A DNA stretch of 64,000 nt from Linyphia triangularis (taxonomy: Eukaryota > Arthropoda > Arachnida > Araneae > Linyphiidae): NCBI GenBank assembly GCA_963978545.1, contig OZ021731.1:58019242-58083241 (forward strand), given 5' to 3'. The translations under genes and the position numbers were made by a program. The notes under the pieces are model-generated. The model did no database searches, was not told the DNA's origin, and was given only the letters and a program-made list of their open reading frames with translations. Shown here in pieces: positions 34,831 to 46,343 of the stretch (positions are counted from its first letter, which is position 1; each line of letters opens with the position of its first letter).

Positions 34831-36829
34831 CAAAAATGGTATGGGTGCTCTATAACTTGCTGGAATTTATTACCTAAAGTTGGCACTTTAAAGGGATAAA
34901 AAAAACTAAAACTAAAAAGTAGCAATTAGTAAGTAACTAATGAGTATATTAAAGCCAAAAAATGGTATGGGTCTCTATAACTTGCTGGAATTTATTACCT
35001 AAAGTTGGCACTTTAAAGGGATAAAAAAAACTAAAACTAAAAAGTAGCAATTAGTAAGTAACTAATGAGTATATTAAAGTCAAAAAATGGTATGGGTCTC
35101 TATAACTTGCTGGAATTTATTACCTAAAGTTGGCACTTTAAAGGGATAAAAAAAACTAAAACTAAAAAGTAGCAATTAGTAAGTAACTAATGAGTATATT
35201 AAAGCCAAAAAATGGTATGGGTCTCTATAACTTGCTGGAATTTATTACCTAAAGTTGGCACTTTAAAGGGATAAAAAAAACTAAAACTAAAAAGTAGCAA
35301 TTAGTAAGTAACTAATGAGTATATTAAAGCCAAAAAATGGTATGGGTCTCTATAACTTGCTGGAATTTATTACCTAAAGTTGGCACTTAAAAGGGATAAA
35401 AAAAACTAAAACTAAAAAGTAGCAATTAGTAAGTAACTAATGAGTATATTAAAGTCAAAAAATGGTATGGGTCTCTATAACTTGCTGGAATTTATTACCT
35501 AAAGTTGGCACTTTAAAGGGATAAAAAAAACTAAAACTAAAAAGTAGCAATTAGTAAGTAACTAATGAGTATATTAAAGCCAAAAAATGGTATGGGTCTC
35601 TATAACTTGCTGGAATTTATTACCTAAAGTTGGCACTTTAAAGGGATAAAAAAAACTAAAACTAAAAAGTAGCAATTAGTAAGTAACTAATGAGTATATT
35701 AAAGCCAAAAAATGGTATGGGTCTCTATAACTTGCTGGAATTTATTACCTAAAGTTGGCACTTTAAAGGGATAAAAAAAACTAAAACTAAAAAGTAGCAA
35801 TTAGTAAGTAACTAATGAGTATATTAAAGCCAAAAAATGGTATGGGTCTCTATAACTTGCTGGAATTTATTACCTAAAGTTGGCACTTTAAAGGGATAAA
35901 AAAAACTAAAACTAAAAAGTAGCAATTAGTAAGTAACTAATGAGTATATTAAAGCCAAAAAATGGTATGGGTCTCTATAACTTGCTGGAATTTATTACCT
36001 AAAGTTGGCACTTTAAAGGGATAAAAAAAACTAAAACTAAAAAGTAGCAATTAGTAAGTAACTAATGAGTATATTAAAGCCAAAAAATGGTATGGGTCTC
36101 TATAACTTGCTGGAATTTATTACCTAAAGTTGGCACTTTAAAGGGATAAAAAAAACTAAAACTAAAAAGTAGCAATTAGTAAGTAACTAATGAGTATATT
36201 AAAGCCAAAAAATGGTATGGGTCTCTATAACTTGCTGGAATTTATTACCTAAAGTTGGCACTTTAAAGGGATAAAAAAAACTAAAACTAAAAAGTAGCAA
36301 TTAGTAAGTAACTAATGAGTATATTAAAGCCAAAAAATGGTATGGGTCTCTATAACTTGCTGGAATTTATTACCTAAAGTTGGCACTTTAAAGGGATAAA
36401 AAAAACTAAAACTAAAAAGTAGCAATTAGTAAGTAACTAATGAGTATATTAAAGCCAAAAAATGGTATGGGTCTCTATAACTTGCTGGAATTTATTACCT
36501 AAAGTTGGCACTTTAAAGGGATAAAAAAAACTAAAACTAAAAAGTAGCAATTAGTAAGTAACTAATGAGTATATTAAAGCCAAAAAATGGTATGGGTCTC
36601 TATAACTTGCTGGAATTTATTACCTAAAGTTGGCACTTTAAAGGGATAAAAAAAACTAAAACTAAAAAGTAGCAATTAGTAAGTAACTAATGAGTATATT
36701 AAAGCCAAAAAATGGTATGGGTCTCTATAACTTGCTGGAATTTAATACCTAAAGTTGGCATTTTAAAGGGATAAAAAAACTAAAGCTAATAAGTAGCAAT
36801 TAGTAAGTAACTAATGAGTATATTAAAGC
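34831..36829. repeat. 125-bp satellite array, 16 units, almost identical
   Basis: Unit starts recur every 125 bp from 34831 (34831, 34956, 35081, 35206 and so on to 36706). A unit runs CAAAAAATGGTATGGGTCTC, TATAACTTGCTGGAATTTAT, TACCTAAAGTTGGCACTTTA, AAGGGATAAAAAAAACTAAA, then AGTAGCAATTAGTAAGTAAC and TAATGAGTATATTAAAGC. Internal units differ by at most one or two bases. The first unit and the last (TTTAATACC, GGCATTTTAAAGG, AAAGCTAATAAG) hold most variants. No long frame crosses the units. Confidence 0.98.
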
Positions 36830-37250
36830 AAAACTTTAGTACCTTTTCATTATTTTTATTTTTTAAAATGATTTCTTTTATAACTAATTCTTTTAACTGA
36901 CTTTTTCAAACTTCAATAGGCGTACTGTACTGTACTTGTGTAAAGAGCGAACTTCCAAATTCCTTTACTCAGTTTTATAGTTTTGTCAGAGAGAAAATAA
37001 CAGACACTTTTTAACAACTACAAAAGTTTTATTTGATTTAATATCCATGAAAAAATATTAGTCTAGAAAATTTTTAAAGAAAATTGATTAAAATAATTTG
37101 TATTACTCACTCAGCGGTGAACCTTCCTAGCTTTAGCAGCCGAAATTGTTTTAGTTAGTACATCATAATCTAATAACGATGAAGTATCATTTTCAATGGA
37201 CGAAATTGCAAGCATGTTGAGTAGGAATAGACCTTAGGTAGGTTAGATTA
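36830..37250. other. AT-rich stretch, nothing recognised
   Basis: Flank between the satellite and a MITE. No coding frame. Confidence 0.5.
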
Positions 37251-37527
37251 CATGGACGCCGGCAGAATTATTTTCAGGGGGATGCAGACTGCTCTTAAGG
37301 GGGTGCAAGACTTAATTTTTTGTTTCAACCTTGAGTTATCAATTGCATATCTTAATTAAAATTTCCTTACTAGTTAGGCTTTTAAATATCAAATTAAAAA
37401 GATATTAATACTTAGGTCAGACTTCTATTTCCAGTGAATCATACTACTTTTCTTCACATTAATTTTAATTTTAAAAATCCATGAGAGTGCAAGTGCACCC
37501 CCTTGTACCTTCCTAGAGGCGCCCATG
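37251..37527. mobile_element. Family D MITE, hAT-like
   Basis: Inverted ends CATGGACGCC and GGCGCCCATG (one mismatch over 10). The flanks TTAGATTA and TTAGGGTT could be a diverged 8-bp TSD. Interior landmarks are GGCAGAATTATTTTCAGGGG, GGGGGTGCAAGAC and GTGCAAGTGCACCCCCTTG. Related copies are at 26275 (split) and about 4585-4790. Confidence 0.65.
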
Positions 37528-39885
37528 TTAGGGTTATTTACATTCTTACATAACTATTAAATTTTTACTATACTCTTTTTTTTTTTAAATATTTTTATTC
37601 TCATTTCGACGCCCCTCTGAAATTTGCATGTGTACGATCGCACCCTTCGCACACGCCTTAGGCCGACTCTGAACGTAGATATGTCCTGATTATTAATGCT
37701 TAAACTATATGTAGTACTTCTAAAATATTAATGTTTTATAAATATATCGACATGCTAAAGTGAACACAAGTCAAATAAAGGTGCAGTTTTAATATGAATA
37801 CTATTGTTGTACTTCTAGGGATGAATAAAAGAGAAAGTATTTTATTGAAACTGAATATTAAAACCGTCGAAATTTTTCAAACGAGAACGTTTGAAAAGTG
37901 CAAGTGAAATGTTCTATTACTTAGTTTATATTTTAGAATATAGATGGCAGTAAATGTCCAAGAGACGAAAGAAAAGGTACGTTTATTGACTGTTATCCAG
38001 TTGGAATTTTTTTTTTTTATTTGTGTTTTTAGTTATTAATTGCTTGTGATATTATGGAAAATCTTTTATTTCTAAATTCCCAATTTCGTAATGGTTTCTT
38101 TAAGAATTTTTCAAAAAAGGTTAATTTCGCTTTCGTTTCAGAGAAAAACGTTTATGGAAATGTTAAAAAAAAATTTATGAAAATGTATATGAAACTGTTA
38201 AAATAATTTATATAAAAACATAAATGAAATAGTTGAATTTTTTAGCATGTAAAATAACATGAAATATATATCAAATGTTTTCCTTAGAAGGCATTTGATG
38301 CATTATTAAATAAATGTACTTTTACTGACATTACAGTTACGGTTAATCAAAATTAAAGTAGTTATGAAATTTAAAACTTTTCTATTTATTGATTGAGGGC
38401 GCAAAGAAGATAGTGTTTTGTAGATGTGTTTCAGTTAGGAAGACGAAAACTTTTTCAATTTCTAAATGCAAAATCGCTTTTAAAGTACAGAAGAAATAAA
38501 ATATCTAAGGTTATTTGATTTAGTAGATTTTGTACAAAATTTTCTCAAAATTTGTTATCAAAGAGATTTGACCAAATTATCAATTGGCATAAAATAAAAC
38601 AAATTCAAAAATGCATTTATATCGGTTATTGTTTCAACGCTCTACGAATGAAAATGAAATTAATATATTAGCAGTGGATCATAAAACTTTTTCGCCAAAA
38701 AATAGATATTTAGTGCATATATAATCGTGCTTTGTTAAAAAATATATACAACCTACATCTTCTGCATTAAGATAATAGTTATTGTCAATTTATTCATGAA
38801 TAATAAATTTTTTTTAGTTAAATTAATTTAGTTAAATTAGTTAAAAAATTTAACTATTTTTTAATTTATGTAGTTTTTCCATCAGTGAACCACAACGTTT
38901 TGAAAACTACTTCGAAAATATTACGTTAGGTATATTTATAATACTAAAATAAAGAGTCTGTCTATGGGGGGGGGGGGGAGGGGGCTAACGAAAGTGACTT
39001 CTAATAAAAGTAGCACTCTGAAATATGCAACATAAGTAGCAATGAACTTTCTAACGAGCGAAACGTTAAAAACTGCATACAATGACGGATCTCCGCAACG
39101 CTGGGCCACGCGATTAGGGAATCAATTAAAGGTTGACGATTAATTTTAAATAACCAACACGACAAAAATTTGCCTAAGCCTACTTCACTAAAAAAAAATA
39201 CTACAAAACAGCAATAAATCCAACTAGGTAAGCAATTGGCTCTCGCCTGAGGGGAAAAAAATATCTCCCCAAAATATGACTAACAAACCATCAAACGTAT
39301 TATCCTAATGTATTTTCTCCAATAAGCATATTAATGTCCGGAATTACCCCTTTCAAAATCCGACTCCTTGTTTAATTCCAAGCAGACATGTCAAACACAT
39401 CCATCGCGAGTTATTATCAGAGACAGTATCTCCAGTGTCAGATTTGTTTGCTGCATGGCCCCTAGAATGGGTCTTATTCATCGTAGCACGCTATTTACCG
39501 ATTTACAACCCTCTGCAGGGTATTCGAGATTAGACTTCTGTGTTATTAAGGAGGGGATAGGAAGACTTGTTGTAATTGGACACATATAAAAAGTTTTATT
39601 TTTTTATTTTTAAAAAGATTATCGTCAACTTGGCGCTGTTTTTATAGCTGGCGAACTTGGGAGAATTTCTTTCGATTCTGAATATACGGGTACTATTAGG
39701 GAAGGGAAAATTCCCGCCATTTTTAAAAACGAGTGAAATTAGTTTATATTTATGAAGAATTTCTTTCCGATTAAAAAAAATTCAAACACTAGTTCTTTAA
39801 AAAAAAAAAATTAGTTATTTAAATATTAAGAAAATAAAATGCCCTAAAACCGAGCCAAAACTAATCCGATCAAAACACTCAACAA
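37528..39885. other. AT-rich stretch with one exon-sized frame at 39.38-39.56 kb
   Basis: Mostly featureless. At about 39406-39535 a frame without ATG reads RELLSETVSPVSDLFAAWPL and EWVLFIVARYLPIYNPLQGI before a stop. An overlapping ATG frame spans 39368-39589. Neither is recognised. A run of 13 G lies at about 38965. Confidence 0.3.
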
Positions 39886-40112
39886 AATCTGTGACGTCAA
39901 GGGTTCCTACAGTTTCTATGGTTATCGTGAGGTTTCTACCAAATAAATGGCGTTGGTTTGGTAGACAGTAGCTATATCTCGTACAGGTTGGCACGATTTG
40001 CGAGAAACTTGCAAAACTGGTTTCCGCTGCGGCGTTTCAAGCCAAGTTGTTTGAGATCAAGTGACGTCACATTCAGTTCTAGCCAAATTAATCGTTTTCT
40101 CGCCAAAGTCTA
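39886..40112 (-). repeat. Repeat family C, copy 2
   Basis: Reverse complement of the family at 3526-3745 with shared ACGTCACTTGATCT, AACAACTTGGCTTGAAA, ACTGTCTACCAAA, TTTGGTAGAAACCTCA and ACGATAACCATAGAAAC blocks. It abuts a family B copy 30-40 bp downstream. Confidence 0.75.
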
Positions 40113-40145
40113 ACAGTATTCTTTTACTGGATAGTTGTCGGCCAT

Positions 40146-40735
40146 CCTTTATATTAACTTCGATTTTGTGTGTATATATGTGGGTGGGTTGTTGGTTGGC
40201 TGGCTATGTATGTCGAAGGCGGGAAAATTTGTGAAGGCCTAATGAACCCATTTGCCGTCATTCAATGGTCTGAAACTTGGCTGATAAAATGCATTGTCAT
40301 CGACATCGAATCTATCAAATATTGCGGCTGTAATAGTCACTAAAAGGTCACTTTTACGGAATACTAATAAACTAATCTGTCATCATCCAATCGCGCTAAA
40401 ATAGTATTTTATCGACCATTGAAGAAATTCTTTCCTGTTGCTAATTTTTATTTTAATAAATAAATGATAAAAATGTTTTAATCAGAATAAATAAATGAGA
40501 GTTGGATGTGAGTACATGAATTCACGTTCATTTTTAATAAATAAATCTTGAAACGTAGTTTGCCGCATATCTTGCTGATAGAAATGTTTTTGATATTTAA
40601 AATTAGATGCAAACTCCAAACACACGCTGTTTACAGAATCGGCGCTGTGTAAATGAATACAAAAATTGGCAATGCATACAGAGGATTTATGTTTAAAACT
40701 TTGTTTTTATGGTTTATATTATTTTTCATGTCAAA
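40146..40735 (+). repeat. Repeat family B, most complete copy
   Basis: It starts CCTTTATATTAACTTCGATT, then GGCGGGAAAATTTGTGAAGG, TTTGCCGTCATTCAATGG, GCATTGTCATCGACATCGAA, TCACTTTTACGGAATACTAA, and a tail AAAAATTGGCAATGCATACA with TTAAAACTTTGTTTTTATGG. The same blocks in the same order occur at 54300 and, inverted, at 14665, 46675 and 56805. Confidence 0.8.
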
Positions 40736-42309
40736 ACAAATATCTTTTCAGCTCGTACAGTTAAAAATTCCTAGGTAGCACAGCGTGTTGGACGATTGTC
40801 CAATTCTGGCCGAAATTTAAGCATCGTTCCAAAATACACGATATTTCAAAAATAAACATGTCAAAAACACAACATGACATATTTTTTTTTTGCCCTCCAT
40901 CTTTTCTTATAAATATAATATTTCTTCCTTAAAGCTGTGCACTAATATTTCGAAACTTCCAGTATATTTTATCTAGGATAGATTGGCCAATAACGGCCGG
41001 TTTACAACGTTCCACATCGGGATTGGCTAATGTCGAACGATATTGGTAGGCATAGTTATGCTACTAGGTTTATTAATTAAATAGAAAGTTCTTCATTTTG
41101 CTTTCAAGTTCAAAATAGCTTCTATGTTATGAGATATATTGAAATATATCAAGTTTATTAAACTATGGATTTTGTACTACTTGTACTAAAGTGTTCGATA
41201 ATCGTAGAACTTGCTGTTATTTGGGTGTGCTTCTCTTTTCCATTTTGTGACATGATTAAACTTAAAATACGATTGTAACGTATAATAGAAATGAAATAAA
41301 GTATTAATATATATTTAAACGCTAGTTACTATCATTTATGTATTATTAGCAAATCTATTTCATAAGAATAATTCAACCCGAGGGGGGAAATGAGCTTTTC
41401 AATGTAGCTTGTTATCAGGAACTACTCCAAACATTGGTTTCAAATTTTTCTTAGCTAATATTAGAGCACTTTTACATAGACTGACATATGCTTATACGAA
41501 AAAGACATTTTGTTTATAATTTATGAATTGAATTTATTGAATTTTCTTTAAAAAAAAAAAAAAAAAAAAAATACATGCTTAAAATTTTTTTTTTTTTGAA
41601 GATAATGTAATTTATATTTTTGTAAAAGCATATGTATGTTTGCCTAAAAGTACACGTAAAAGTACAATAAGTAAAAGAAAAAAAAGTTGCAAAAACAAAA
41701 TGTCATGTCTGAGAGTATGAAAATAACAGCATTTTATGAAAACAGCATTTAAAGTATAAAAATGCTTATGTTTTGTGGTGGGTTTTTTCTAACAAATTAT
41801 TCAAAATACTATTAATGGACTCATCTAATCAAATTATAAAACTTGGTTGGCAATAACATTTCAAACATTCTAATACATTAAAAATATAATAATATATTTT
41901 GATGTAATTTTTTTGCCTTCCGGTCTCCCTCAATTGCAAAATTTACAAACTCACGATTTCAATAAAATTCTACTGATGATGATAAGAAGAGAAATGAGAT
42001 TTCTTTAATATATTTCAGAAATTCTTCAAAAAACAATTTGAATAAATGCGAAATACTATATGCTATCCAAATCAAACTAAATTGATGTTCAAAATTCGAC
42101 TTCAACGTATGACAAGAAAAACTCTACCTTATCCAACCCTAGGTAAGAATAACACATAGCATTCCTATTTCTGACTTCTGATAACAATCTCTGCGTGAAT
42201 CAAGTTTGAAATTCGAATTCCCCCTTTGATTCAATCTGCGCGACTGCTTTAAGAAACACGATCCACCATGATAAAAAAAAATAACCTTAGTTTACATGAA
42301 ATTACCCGA
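40736..42309. other. AT-rich stretch, nothing recognised
   Basis: A TTGGACGATTGTCCAA palindrome lies at about 40788-40803 and a poly-A/poly-T pair at about 41550-41597. No gene. Confidence 0.5.
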
Positions 42310-42450
42310 GATGCAAAGGTCGTCACGTGATATGGGCCACGTGACTCTTTCCCCCTAATCATGTGACCCTTTAACAGTTCGGCACTTCTCATTATAGGCT
42401 GCTCGTTTCTTCTTCGGGCGCCATTTTATTTTTTTTGTTAAATTTTTTTT
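42310..42450 (+). promoter_or_regulatory. Cluster of three E-boxes with a GCCATTTT element, promoter-like
   Basis: GTCACGTGAT (about 42324-42333), GCCACGTGAC (about 42339-42348) and ATCATGTGACC (about 42359-42369) lie within 50 bp. CACGTG flanked by GTC/GAC is the core of bHLH-zip sites such as the MiT/TFE (CLEAR-type) and USF sites. About 60 bp further on is GGGCGCCATTTTATT, a YY1-like start-site motif. The spacing resembles a TATA-less animal promoter reading to the right. No open frame follows; a noncoding first exon is possible. Function is inferred from motifs only. Confidence 0.35.
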
Positions 42451-43746
42451 TTGTCACTTCGAAAAGGTGCTTAAAGCTTATCATCAAAGAAGGCCGACGA
42501 ATAAAGGGAATTTTACCTGAAGCTTTCTCTTTTTAGTTTTTTTTTTTTTTTAAAAAAGATTTTTTTTCTAGGGGTTATATCAAGTATCATTCTGAAGGCG
42601 GTATCAGGTGTAATTATGTCAATTCGCATGTGTTTTCAGTTTACTTTCTTTTGAAAGCAAAGCGAAGTGCAATTTTTTAGAAAAATTGTTTGTTCTTATT
42701 AACTACTTTGTTTGTTTTAATTAAAAAAGATTAAAGTGTTTGTTTGAATTCTAGTTTACATTGGATAAATTTATGACATGGAAATATATCAAAGGAAAAA
42801 TAAATTGCAATCTTTTTTAATTTATTTTGCTTGAAGGTATGTCAACTCGTAAGTTTAATTTCAAATGTACTCATTTTTTTTAATGTATATATATTTATAT
42901 AAATTGAATAAAAATGTTTACTAAGTATAAATAATTTTAACTTGATATAAAGATAAACCTGGCTGTATGTAATTTGGTTGCCTTGTCCTATTAATAAAGT
43001 TGTTAAATTCTAATTGCTTATAATCAATAATTTGCGAAAAATAATAATTTTTAAATAAGGAGTTCTTATGCTTAAGTACTTTCCAACATTTTGTTCTATT
43101 AATACAGTGCAATTCCTTTTTTTTTCTTTTTTCTTTTTCTGCTGACAATGTTTAATGGAAACAATATTGCGCAAAACATGTTGAATAAAATCTACTTAAA
43201 TGTGTTATAAAAAAATATTGCACAATTAAATTTCACCAAACATTTTTGAGAAACATTTAAAATGTTGTTTCATTTCATGAAACAGCGTCTAAAAGATTAA
43301 CAAGATAGCAAAAATTTATTAAATATTATTAAGGTTGTAGCACCAAGATTAATTATTTTAAATACCGCATTCCTACATATGTATATTGGTGCTATTATAC
43401 ATTATTCTTTGTAAAAAAGATAAAATATTCTGAAATTTTATCAGGCCTACCTTAGATCTACCAAAACTACCTTACGTGAGATTCAAAAATCAAATTTATG
43501 GTTACGAATAACTGTATAAGCATCTGTAAATCATTCTTTTTCTCTTTATATTTTCTGCAGTATATTTTGAAATTAAATTTCATGATAAATTGGCTTTTGG
43601 TTGCAAGCGAAAAACTTATTTTTCACGATAGTTCGAGATGAAATTTATGGCAGCATAACGCCGAAACTTGTCTAGCAATTATAATTTCAGATCTAACATC
43701 ATGAATGCATTGGTTCGACGTCTTGTCCTTTTAAATATTTGTAACT
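42451..43746. other. AT-rich stretch, nothing recognised
   Basis: A Lys-rich minus-strand frame (42921-43148) has no motif. I treat it as chance. Confidence 0.5.
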
Positions 43747-44035
43747 TTAACACTTGGTTAGTTGCACAGTTGTAAAAAGTCCCCCACAATCTCAATCTCT
43801 CAATAGATGGCAGCCTATGATCAAAGTTTTCTTACAGTTTTTCCAAGTTATTTTTTTAATATTTTTCTTTTAATTTTCGCATTATTCTGTTCAAAAATGT
43901 TGTATTTTTAATTAAAATACCCACTTACCATGATCACAAATTTAATAGTATGCACGAAAATTTGAATTTGGGGGACATTTGTCCCCCACGCGACTTACCG
44001 CGAGACAAAAGGTCGCACGCCTAACCAATGGTTAA
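43747..44035. mobile_element. piggyBac-like MITE with TTAA target site (43751-44031)
   Basis: TTAA flanks both sides (43747-43750 and 44032-44035). Termini CACTTGGTTAGTTGCAC and, from the right, CCATTGGTTAGGCGTGC are inverted with diverged bases. Subterminal GTCCCCCACA and GTGGGGGAC also match. It contains an 18-nt hairpin GGGGGACATTTGTCCCCC at 43970-43987. Confidence 0.75.
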
Positions 44036-44199
44036 CTGTTAAAGTGATTATAACAAAATCTAAGAGAAATAAACTTTGTCTACACTTATTTTACAACAAA
44101 AGGTTGTTTTTTTATATCGCAGGTGCAGAGGTAATACCAAGTCGCTTTCAATTTTACTTTTATGAACGTTTCATAATTTTTTAATTTGGTCAGATCACG

Positions 44200-44457
44200 G
44201 TGTCGATACCGAAGCGAGCGAATCTCTTGTTAATGCTACCATACCAACGAGAGGAACTTGAGGCTGTGACTGATTTAATGTATTTAAATCCCCCTTATGA
44301 ATCCTTAAGTTATAAGTACCGATTTATTCGTTGTCAGGACATGTTTTCCAGTCAGAATAGGATGTTAGAGGAAAAGAACGTTTTACAGATAATCGATACT
44401 CCCCACTCCATCTGGTGGGAAAGTAAGGCTTTATTTACCATGCATTTAGTATACTAA
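44200..44457 (+). CDS. Unplaced open frame
   Basis: 85 codons from ATG to TAA, with a mixed composition (PYQREELEAVTDLMYLNPPY, CQDMFSSQNRMLEEKNVLQI). It begins 165 bp after a piggyBac-like MITE, has no in-frame neighbour and no recognisable domain. It could be an exon of an unknown gene, a decayed transposon fragment or chance. Confidence 0.25.
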   Translation: MSIPKRANLLLMLPYQREELEAVTDLMYLNPPYESLSYKYRFIRCQDMFSSQNRMLEEKNVLQIIDTPHSIWWESKALFTMHLVY

Positions 44458-45144
44458 GAATTCCTTCACGATTTACTCGACTGTGTATAGGTGACTTACG
44501 TAACAATATACGTTTTGGTTCTTATTTTAAATATCTGACAACTAAAAGAATGTGGATATTGTTATTATTACTTATCTTGTAAACAGCCAATTGAATGTCA
44601 GTGAGTCAGGTTTAAGTATTAATTTGAATTTAACAATAATGAAAAATCTTTTCAGAAAATGCATGTAAATATACTATGGCGTGATGCACATCACAATAAA
44701 GAGTTGTTTAGTAATAGTTGTACAAGATTTGAGTTCAGATCGAAGGAACCAATGCTTTATTTGGACTACTTATGAGATATTTGATTAGACTTATTTAGTA
44801 ATGGTCGAGGAGCTAATTTCGGGGGAAAATAGAATTGCAGAGGCTCATTCATATTCTATGAGCTGTGGTTATAAATGAGAGCCGGATTAAATGTTTCATT
44901 TTTCAATAATAATAATAATTAAACAATTCAACATCCTTATGGCGTTATAAGAAAATATTGAAAGTGGAATTCTAAAACAGAAATAAATATAAACAGTACA
45001 TTTGTTGTAATTAATAAAAACAACAAGCCAGGTGAACAACTTCTTTAAAGTCTCTTCAAAAGAAAAACCTACACATTAAAATGTTTAATTCAAAATACAA
45101 TTAGGGTAATCAACGAAACCAGAAATTATAGTTATATTTTAAAT
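44458..45144. other. AT-rich stretch, nothing recognised
   Basis: Only simple AT-rich sequence with a short AATAATAAT run. Confidence 0.5.
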
Positions 45145-45402
45145 ATAATTACGGTTAAGATTTACTGTACGGTCCCCTTTGGCGACTTTAAAAAAAAAAA
45201 AAAATCGCCAAATTAAAAATGACGTCAAAAGGCAGTGTCACCAAATCTAAAATGGAGTCAAAACACGCCATGTTGCCAAATCCAATACGGTCACTAGGGT
45301 TATCGGAAAACCTTGGCGACTGGTTGCCTCATTCAGCATCGTATCGCCAACTTTCAAAAAGTCGACAAGGAGGACCGTACAATAAATCTTAACCATAATT
45401 AG
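45145..45402. mobile_element. MITE with 25-bp inverted ends and near-perfect 8-bp TSD (45153-45394)
   Basis: GGTTAAGATTTACTGTACGG on the left is mirrored by GGTTAAGATTTATTGTACGG from the right, continuing TCC. ATAATTAC and ATAATTAG flank it (7 of 8). The interior carries several GGCGA/TCGCC words. An 8-bp TSD suggests a hAT-type transposase mobilised it. Confidence 0.8.
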
Positions 45403-45639
45403 GTTTTAAAATCCAAGTAAACATCATATTTGACATTTATGAACGTGCATGCCATTACACATTCATTCTCATCTCGGAATTTCCGTGTCTGCAAAAAAAC
45501 AAAACATACAGAATATACACAAACCTACACTGTTCCATGTCCTGAAGACGTTTGTTCTTTCAAAGATCTACCCAATGACCTTAAAAATTACACTACTTTA
45601 AATTTTCTTAAACAAAAATAAAATACAAGTACAACTTCC

Positions 45640-45960
45640 ACAAGAACCTTGATGGTTCACGAGTGCAACGTTCGCTTTACGATTTACTAATTCGTTAAGT
45701 GCAGCCTGCTCTTGTTGGAGGCAGACTTTGCAACAGTTAAGGCGAACAAAGGATAGTAGTTGGTAACGGAGTCCAGTTGCAATGCCCGAGCACGTCCCGT
45801 TTGGCGATCAGAATGTAAACTTTGTAACAATGAGTTGAGTTGTGTAAAGGCTGGGCGAACAATGGGGCTTGTCAGAAGTCCATGCTTACATTAACATGCT
45901 GTTTCTAGAGGTCAAGTTGTTAGAGGGAAATACCATATGAGGTCGATAATTTATATGAGT
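45640..45960. promoter_or_regulatory. Unique GC-richer island with three Sox-like motifs
   Basis: AACAAAGG (45745-45752), AACAATGA (45826-45833) and AACAATGG (45858-45865) all occur on the plus strand within 121 bp, next to CACGTCCCGTTTGGCGATC and other non-repetitive sequence. No open frame runs through. It could be a conserved regulatory element; motif matches alone are weak. Confidence 0.25.
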
Positions 45961-46178
45961 ATTCATGAGTGGTATTTCCAGAAAAAATAAGTTCGGCTGG
46001 TATTTTTCTAGAAGTAGTACGAGTGAATCGTATAAGTTATCAAGACTTGAATGGAATTAGCAATGGTAATTAACTGATTAACCATAGAATAATAATTAAC
46101 GTAGGTTAGGCATCAGTAAGTGCTTTTAAGCAGTTTTTCAAGCGGGAATAAAGTGCTAAAAAGAGATCTGGAGAGCTC

Positions 46179-46235
46179 TTAACCCTCTAGTGCATGATCT
46201 TTTTTACTTTTTATGATGTAACTAGAGGGTCATGT
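46179..46235. repeat. Short inverted repeat CCCTCTAGT / ACTAGAGGG after TTAA
   Basis: TTAA at 46179-46182 followed by CCCTCTAGTGCATGATC, with ACTAGAGGGTCATG about 35 bp on. It resembles a collapsed piggyBac-type MITE but lacks the right TTAA. Confidence 0.35.
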
Positions 46236-46343
46236 AACCGGTGTTTATTACAAAAAGTATACTAATAAAAATACTTTTTAGGCATAAGCAATCGTAGTAT
46301 GACTGATACAATAAATTGAAATTACGAATTGCAATAAAATATA

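Noticed and set aside
34831..36829. CRISPR-like array
   Set aside because: Units of 125 bp are identical head to tail with no variable spacers, and the sequence is eukaryotic. It is a satellite.
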